Assembly (NCBI GenBank): GCA_946403615.1
Contig: CAMJAO010000036.1
Location: 1-11,758, forward strand
Reading direction: 5' to 3'
Length of the DNA stretch: 11,758 nt
From: an uncultured Prevotellaceae bacterium
Lineage (GTDB): Bacteria; Bacteroidota; Bacteroidia; Bacteroidales; Bacteroidaceae
A program made the translations under genes and the position numbers. The notes beneath the pieces are model-generated. The model searched no databases. It was not told the origin of the DNA and worked only from the letters and a program-made list of their open reading frames with translations. How positions within the stretch are numbered: the first letter of the stretch is position 1; each line of letters opens with the position of its first letter. Of the stretch, positions 8,340 through 11,758 are shown piece by piece.

Positions 8340-8415
8340 ACGAATTTCACGAATTAAACGAATTTTATAATCATCTAAACAACAGATGTTTATTCGCTTA
8401 ATTCGTGAAATTTGT
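8340..8415. repeat. Long imperfect hairpin with 24-bp arms made of 9-bp units
   Basis: The left arm 8340-8363 and right arm 8392-8415 pair at 22 of 24 positions around a 28-base spacer. The left arm and the bases just after it are three tandem 9-mers, ACGAATTTC, ACGAATTAA and ACGAATTTT. The right arm shows the same units inverted. Inside the spacer, CATCT (8372-8376) and AGATG (8384-8388) form a small second stem. It is probably a dispersed palindromic repeat; it could also act as a bidirectional transcription or mRNA-end barrier between the convergent genes. Confidence 0.75.
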
Positions 8416-8439
8416 AATGATCTTGAACTCGCTTCGCTC

Positions 8440-8470
8440 GTACGGGCTGACACAGAGGCACAGCCCCTAC
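8440..8470. repeat. GC-rich hairpin
   Basis: GTACGGGCTG (8440-8449) and CAGCCCCTAC (8461-8470) pair with one mismatch around an 11-base loop. It is preceded by the GC-rich string CTCGCTTCGCTCG. The composition stands out from the AT-rich surroundings, which suggests a dispersed repeat unit rather than part of a neighbouring gene. Confidence 0.6.
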
Positions 8471-8506
8471 TATATGAGGGCGCACCAATTACCAGTCAGG
8501 GAGAGA

Positions 8507-8935
8507 TTATCTTTTCAATTTCCGTTTTGCTTTTTTGGCGGCCTTTCGGGCTGCTTTAGCCTTTTGTTTGGCTTCGTCAGCATCGAGGCCTTTGGCTATC
8601 TGCTCATCGCAAAGACGGATTTTGTTGTCAAGTCGCTCGATGCGCTTGGTGTCAGGCAACTGGATGTTGTTTACCAAGATTGAACGGGCATCCATGAATG
8701 AGGCTTTGGCTTGACGATACTGGTTGTGACGAAGGAAATCTTCTCCTTCTTGAATCAGGCGGTCATACTGTTTCCCCTCGAAATAAGTGTTCTGCCCCTC
8801 AGTTCTTTTTTCAGCACGGTAATAGGCATCAGCCTTGGCATGAGGATATTCGGCTGCGTCGACATGCATATCGCCCAGCTGCGCCATCGCCGTCAAGGGT
8901 GCAGCAATAAATAATGTGATGAAGATTTTTTTCAT
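8507..8935 (-). CDS. Small exported protein of unknown function with strongly basic C-terminal tail
   Basis: I do not recognise a named family. The 142-residue protein begins MKKIFITLFIAAPLTAMAQ, a clear type I signal peptide cut near residue 19, so it should be periplasmic or surface-exposed. The mature part is helical and charged. Residues about 30-90 (YYRAEKRTEGQNTYFEGKQ, FLRHNQYRQAKASFMDARSI) resemble a tetratricopeptide-like helix pair. The tail from about 121 onward is nearly all Lys, Arg and Ala, ending RKAAKKAKRKLKR. The frame is open upstream to 9280, but that extension is a low-complexity Leu/Arg string running through the neighbouring lipoprotein gene in another frame. ATG 8935 was chosen for its signal peptide and for the promoter match 31 bases upstream. 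It lies downstream of the lipoprotein gene on the same strand but is separated from it by a terminator. Confidence 0.85.
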   Translation of the reverse strand: MKKIFITLFIAAPLTAMAQLGDMHVDAAEYPHAKADAYYRAEKRTEGQNTYFEGKQYDRLIQEGEDFLRHNQYRQAKASFMDARSILVNNIQLPDTKRIERLDNKIRLCDEQIAKGLDADEAKQKAKAARKAAKKAKRKLKR

Positions 8936-8965
8936 AATTGTGTCAGTTTTTATGTTATCCGCCTG

Positions 8966-8973
8966 CAAAATTA
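8966..8973 (-). promoter_or_regulatory. Predicted -7 element for the basic-tail exported protein gene
   Basis: On the minus strand this is TAATTTTG, matching TAnnTTTG. No good TTTG lies at the expected -33 position; only a T-rich CTTTTTTC is there. The leader would be about 25 bases. Confidence 0.45.
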
Positions 8974-9027
8974 ATGATATTTTTCTGAAAAAAGCACGGT
9001 TAGACACAAATTTTGGCAACAGAGAAT

Positions 9028-9061
9028 AAAAAAATGACCGCCAAACTTGCGTCTGGCGGTC
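9028..9061 (-). terminator. Intrinsic terminator after the alanine-rich lipoprotein gene
   Basis: GACCGCCA (9036-9043) and TGGCGGTC (9054-9061) form a perfect 8-bp GC-rich stem with a 10-base loop. Read on the minus strand, it is followed by A and then seven T (9034-9028), the classical layout. It sits 38 bases after the lipoprotein stop codon. The plus strand also has TGTTTTT after the stem, so it may work in both directions. Confidence 0.85.
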
Positions 9062-9098
9062 TGTTTTTCTCAAATTTTTAGTTCGTCTGTGAGAGGAA

Positions 9099-9335
9099 TT
9101 ATTTCTTAACCTCAGCTTTTGCAGAGTCAGCAGCCTCAACAACAGCAGCTTTTGCAGAGTCAACAGCAGCCTTAGTTGAGTCAACAGCAGCGTTAGCAGC
9201 AGAGTCAATAGCCTCAGTAGCAACCTGTGCAGCAGAGTCAATCTTCTCAGCAGCAGCCTCAGCGGTCTTCTTACCATCACAAGCAGCGAAAGTCATAGCA
9301 GCTGCAGCAACGAACAAAAATACTAATTTTTTCAT
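9099..9335 (-). CDS. Small alanine-rich lipoprotein with heptad/11-residue repeats
   Basis: The 78-residue protein begins MKKLVFLFVAAAAMTFAACD. The lipobox FAAC places the lipidated cysteine at residue 19, so the protein is membrane-anchored; Asp20 next to it could influence sorting, though rules in this phylum differ. The mature part is almost only Ala, Lys, Asp, Glu, Ser and Val, built from units around DSA/DST at residues 33, 44, 52, 59 and 70. The 7- and 11-residue spacings suggest a long amphipathic helix or coiled coil, loosely like Lpp or LEA-type proteins. No enzymatic residue pattern is visible. The frame extends to 9389, but ATG 9335 gives the lipoprotein signal and lies about 45 bases after the predicted transcription start. 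With a near-consensus promoter and a strong terminator, it looks like a highly expressed single gene. Its function is unknown. Confidence 0.88.
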   Translation of the reverse strand: MKKLVFLFVAAAAMTFAACDGKKTAEAAAEKIDSAAQVATEAIDSAANAAVDSTKAAVDSAKAAVVEAADSAKAEVKK

Positions 9336-9386
9336 TTTTTCTAAGCTTTTTAAATTCTGTAAAACAATCAGTTTATTAAAACGCTG

Positions 9387-9417
9387 CAAAGGTAGTGCAT
9401 TTTTTCAATGCCGCAAA
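9387..9417 (-). promoter_or_regulatory. Predicted strong promoter of the alanine-rich lipoprotein gene
   Basis: On the minus strand TTTG (9417-9414) is followed after 19 bases by TACCTTTG (9394-9387). This is a full match to the Bacteroidota -33 and -7 elements at ideal spacing. The leader before ATG 9335 would be about 45 bases and AT-rich. Confidence 0.65.
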
Positions 9418-9444
9418 TATTTTTTTAGATTTTTTTTAAGTGTA

Positions 9445-9495
9445 TTTGTAACATTTTTGTAACGTACTGATTGTTAGATGTTTACAAATTGTAAA
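9445..9495. promoter_or_regulatory. Operator-like cluster: direct repeats and a 15-bp palindrome
   Basis: TTTGTAAC occurs at 9445-9452 and 9456-9463, exactly 11 bp apart, about one helical turn. Shortly after comes the perfect palindrome TTTACAAATTGTAAA (9481-9495), which carries the same TTGTAA core in both directions. The cluster is upstream of the lipoprotein promoter, in the divergent region shared with the 9734 operon. A regulator-binding role is inferred; AT richness makes chance matches possible. Confidence 0.4.
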
Positions 9496-9556
9496 TTTTT
9501 GTTAAAATTTCCGTGCGCCCACACAAATTGACTTTTTCATTCACTTTTTGGTCATT

Positions 9557-9612
9557 ATTTGGATGGTATCAAGCTCCAGCCCCATTGAGGACTTCTATCA
9601 TCAAATCCAAAT
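9557..9612. repeat. Inverted repeat upstream of the 9734 operon
   Basis: ATTTGGAT (9557-9564) and ATCCAAAT (9605-9612) pair perfectly across a 40-base spacer. The spacer contains a less AT-rich segment. GGTCATT also occurs directly repeated at 9550 and 9615. It lies upstream of the predicted -33 element, so it could be regulatory or a repeat remnant. Confidence 0.4.
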
Positions 9613-9651
9613 CGGTCATTTGGGGTAAATGAGAAACTAATTGCCCGTTTA

Positions 9652-9683
9652 TTTGGTGGTATTAAGAAAAAAAGGTATTTTTG
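9652..9683 (+). promoter_or_regulatory. Predicted promoter of the two-gene operon at 9734-11721
   Basis: TTTG (9652-9655), a 20-base spacer and TATTTTTG (9676-9683) match the Bacteroidota promoter pattern. Transcription would begin near 9690, leaving a leader of about 44 bases before ATG 9734. Confidence 0.65.
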
Positions 9684-9733
9684 CATCGAGACTATCTAAC
9701 CCTAATTATTTTATCCCTTAAAACATATCGACA

Positions 9734-10291
9734 ATGAAAAAGATACTTTTGCTGACGTTTTTCGTTGGTGTGTCTCTCTCAGGCATGGCACAGAACACCA
9801 ACGCCCAAATCCAGAAAATCCGTGATTTCTATAATCTCGTTCAGCAACAAGTGAAAGAAGGTTATAGCATGGAGAATCCCATCGGTACCGCTGTCATTGA
9901 TCATGTGGCTACCTACAGCGCTATTGGTTTCAGAAAGGGGAAAACCGAAATCTACACTTATCTTTATGACGGTGATGACTTTGACTCCGAATTGTTCAAC
10001 ACCCAGCAGGTGGTATTCATACGCGAACAATACAATCGCGGCGCATGGGAGCATTACAATGAGTTTCTCTATGACGAGAATACAGGAGAGCCCATCTTCT
10101 GCCTCTTCCATTTCCTGAACTCAGAGACGGCGGAACCTGTCGATAAGCGGTTCTACTTCTCCAAGGGCAAACTGATTAAGGCCATACCGGCAGATGCAGC
10201 AAAACAAGCAAAAGAGGTGAAAAGCATCGCCGAACACATGTATTCTTTCGGCAGATCAGTTTTCGAGGACACCGGTTTGGAGATAGAATAA
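9734..10291 (+). CDS. Small exported protein of unknown function, first gene of the regulator operon
   Basis: I do not recognise a named family. The 185-residue protein starts MKKILLLTFFVGVSLSGMAQ, a type I signal peptide with probable cleavage after residue 20. The mature part alternates charged helices with aromatic-rich strands, for example KTEIYTYLYDG (70-80), QQVVFIREQYNRGAWEHYNE (91-110) and EPVDKRFYFSKGKLIKAIPA (134-153). This reads as a compact soluble beta-containing domain, with one cysteine (Cys123) in the mature part. The stop codon TAA overlaps the ATG of the next gene by one base (TAATG), so translation of the two is probably coupled. That arrangement suggests the two products work together, perhaps this protein as a periplasmic partner of the downstream receptor, but nothing in the sequence proves it. 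The start is supported by the promoter match 51-82 bases upstream. Confidence 0.88.
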   Translation: MKKILLLTFFVGVSLSGMAQNTNAQIQKIRDFYNLVQQQVKEGYSMENPIGTAVIDHVATYSAIGFRKGKTEIYTYLYDGDDFDSELFNTQQVVFIREQYNRGAWEHYNEFLYDENTGEPIFCLFHFLNSETAEPVDKRFYFSKGKLIKAIPADAAKQAKEVKSIAEHMYSFGRSVFEDTGLEIE

Positions 10292-11721
10292 TGACACAAT
10301 CAACGGGCATCGGACAAACGTGGAGGTCGGCATTTGCTGTCGGCCTTCTTGCATGGTGCCTGATATCGTGTGGAGGCGGCAGCCAACTAGAAGGTACCGC
10401 TCAAGCCGATGCCTTGCTCGACAGTGCCATGACCTTCATCGACCTGGGCGACGACCAACGGGCGATGATGGCGCTCAAACAGGCAGAAGGTATGATAGAC
10501 GAACTGCCCGATGCCAAGCAACCCTACCAAATCACCTATTATATAGGATGGGTGAATGAGCGTAACAGGGCCTATGCACTGGCTCAGCAATATTACGGGA
10601 AAGCGCTGGCATATGCCCAAAAGATGCAGCGGCCACAGCTCCAACTCGATGTGCTGCTGAGACGGACCCAGACTTTTTTCGACATGAACCAACCCGACTC
10701 TGCATGGATGACCAACCAACAAGCCGCAGCACTTTCTGACCATGCCGACGACAGCCAACACGCCCTTCTGCTTCGCCACAGAGCCTATTATGAACTGCAG
10801 CTCGACTCTTTCGACAACGCGGCTCAACATGCTTATCAGTCGGCCATCGTCGCGCAAGATTCCACCTCGATGGGCGAGGCGCTGGCTTTGTTGTGCGCCG
10901 CTTATATCCGTCAGGGCAATGACACACAGGCCGAACTGGTGATGCGCACCATGCCCGGTCAGGGAGGTGCCATGCAGCGCAACCGTCTCTTGCTGCAAGG
11001 TGAATACATGGAAGGAAAAGGCGACTACGAAGGAGCCATGAAGGCATATAAGCGACTTGTGGCTATCAATGACTCGCTGGCGCGGATGCAGCGCAATGTG
11101 GAGATGGTCAGTCTGCAGGAGCGCTATGACCGCGAGGTTATCTCACGCGAGAAAGCCGAGCAGCGCATCTGGTATTCGCTGGCAATTATAGCGCTGTTGT
11201 TTGTCGTGTTCGGCTCATGGCTCATCCTCAGCCGACGCCACCGACGTATTTATCGCCGTTATCATGAGGGGTTGCGCAACATGAACCGACAATTGGGTGC
11301 GCGTGAACTGACCATCAGCGAACTGAAAGCAGACATCGACCGTCGTTTGGCAGAGATGCAAACACTCAAGCAGCAGTTGAGCCAGTTCTCATCACAGACT
11401 GCAAGACGCGAGGTAGAAGAGATTTTCACGTCGGTATCAGACACAAAAGCGGGTATCGATGTGCTCTATGCCATCGTCAGCGGTCAGAATATCAGTCAGT
11501 ACGGAAAACGCGAGGAAACGGCGCTGCGACAGATTCTGCAGCCCGTGAATCCACAGTTGGCAGCACACATAGATTCCGCCACACAACCGCTCACGCCCAA
11601 AGAGGTATTTTATTGCGTCATGCAGCATTACGGCATGACCGACGAAGAGAAAATTCAGGCATTCTGCTGCACCCCCCAAGCCCTCCGCTCCATCAAAAGC
11701 CGGTTGGGAAAGAAAATGTAA
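10291..11721 (+). CDS. Membrane-spanning TPR regulator with C-terminal LuxR-like helix-turn-helix
   Basis: The 476-residue protein combines envelope sensing and probable DNA binding in one chain. Residues 1-27 form a hydrophobic signal ending in LISC, so Cys27 may be lipidated. Residues about 36-265 are TPR-like helix pairs (ALAQQYYGKALAYAQ, GDYEGAMKAYKRLVAIND). Residues 293-313 are one transmembrane helix, followed by the basic RRHRRIYRRYH, which puts the C-terminal side in the cytoplasm. A coiled coil spans about 325-378. The end, LTPKEVFYCVMQHYGMTDEE (434-453) through TPQALRSIKSRLGKKM (461-476), resembles the LuxR/GerE-type HTH of bacteroidal TPR regulators. Such proteins are thought to pass a periplasmic signal directly to transcription without a kinase; no histidine kinase or receiver domain is present. 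The ATG overlaps the preceding stop. The target and signal are unknown, and the HTH is divergent, so DNA binding is likely rather than certain. Confidence 0.85.
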   Translation: MTQSTGIGQTWRSAFAVGLLAWCLISCGGGSQLEGTAQADALLDSAMTFIDLGDDQRAMMALKQAEGMIDELPDAKQPYQITYYIGWVNERNRAYALAQQYYGKALAYAQKMQRPQLQLDVLLRRTQTFFDMNQPDSAWMTNQQAAALSDHADDSQHALLLRHRAYYELQLDSFDNAAQHAYQSAIVAQDSTSMGEALALLCAAYIRQGNDTQAELVMRTMPGQGGAMQRNRLLLQGEYMEGKGDYEGAMKAYKRLVAINDSLARMQRNVEMVSLQERYDREVISREKAEQRIWYSLAIIALLFVVFGSWLILSRRHRRIYRRYHEGLRNMNRQLGARELTISELKADIDRRLAEMQTLKQQLSQFSSQTARREVEEIFTSVSDTKAGIDVLYAIVSGQNISQYGKREETALRQILQPVNPQLAAHIDSATQPLTPKEVFYCVMQHYGMTDEEKIQAFCCTPQALRSIKSRLGKKM

Positions 11722-11758
11722 CAGAACCAGACAGGTTACGGAGTCAAGGGAGAGGAAG

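Larger units (their letters stand above)
8149..8506. other. Gene-free convergent intergenic region rich in inverted repeats
   Basis: This 358-base stretch lies between the 3' ends of tex and the minus-strand exported protein gene. No reading frame in it looks like a protein. It contains three separate inverted repeats and an extra copy of a 14-base motif, listed individually. None is followed by a long T run, so no classical intrinsic terminator for tex can be named. Confidence 0.75.

Noticed and set aside
8149..8506. CRISPR array or small RNA gene in the repeat-rich intergenic region
   Set aside because: Repeats are too few, irregularly spaced and inverted rather than direct with equal spacers; no promoter match supports an RNA gene.
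8936..9280. N-terminal extension of the basic-tail exported protein
   Set aside because: It is a Leu/Arg low-complexity string from another frame of the alanine-rich lipoprotein gene and crosses the terminator; the signal peptide begins at ATG 8935.

Overview
The window looks like a chromosomal piece of a Bacteroidota genome, most likely Bacteroidales and Prevotella-like. The grounds are MKK-type signal peptides, almost no Shine-Dalgarno sequences, and repeated matches to the Bacteroidota promoter consensus (TTTG, about 20 bp, TAnnTTTG) before most genes or operons. The protein families also fit: M13 peptidase, CotH/dockerin secreted protein, and a TPR-transmembrane-HTH regulator. The genus is inferred from style alone, not from a marker gene. 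I see no rRNA, tRNA, CRISPR array, transposase or phage gene.

Layout. Positions 1-2937 (minus strand) hold an ABC-F ATPase followed by the 5' part of a secreted M13 metallopeptidase, probably co-transcribed; the peptidase runs off the left edge. Positions 3047-5832 (minus strand) hold a large secreted CotH-kinase-like protein with a terminal dockerin-like calcium-binding domain. As given it is split into two ORFs by a -1 frame change near 5205-5215. Positions 5833-6003 are a divergent promoter region. Positions 6004-8148 (plus strand) encode Tex, a nucleic-acid-binding transcription accessory protein. Positions 8149-8506 have no gene but are rich in inverted repeats, including a 24-bp-arm hairpin built from 9-bp units. 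Positions 8507-9335 (minus strand) carry a small exported protein with a very basic tail and a small alanine-rich lipoprotein, separated by a clear hairpin terminator. Positions 9336-9733 are an AT-rich divergent regulatory region. Positions 9734-11721 (plus strand) are a two-gene operon: a small exported protein and a TPR/transmembrane/HTH regulator whose start codon overlaps the previous stop.

How the genes relate. Tex and ABC-F are cytoplasmic housekeeping factors acting on transcription and translation. Nearly everything else is envelope or secreted: peptidase, CotH protein, lipoprotein, two small exported proteins and a membrane-spanning regulator. No single pathway connects them. The best candidates for something less described are the broken or recoded CotH gene with its duplicated flanking domain, and the coupled pair of exported protein and membrane-spanning regulator.
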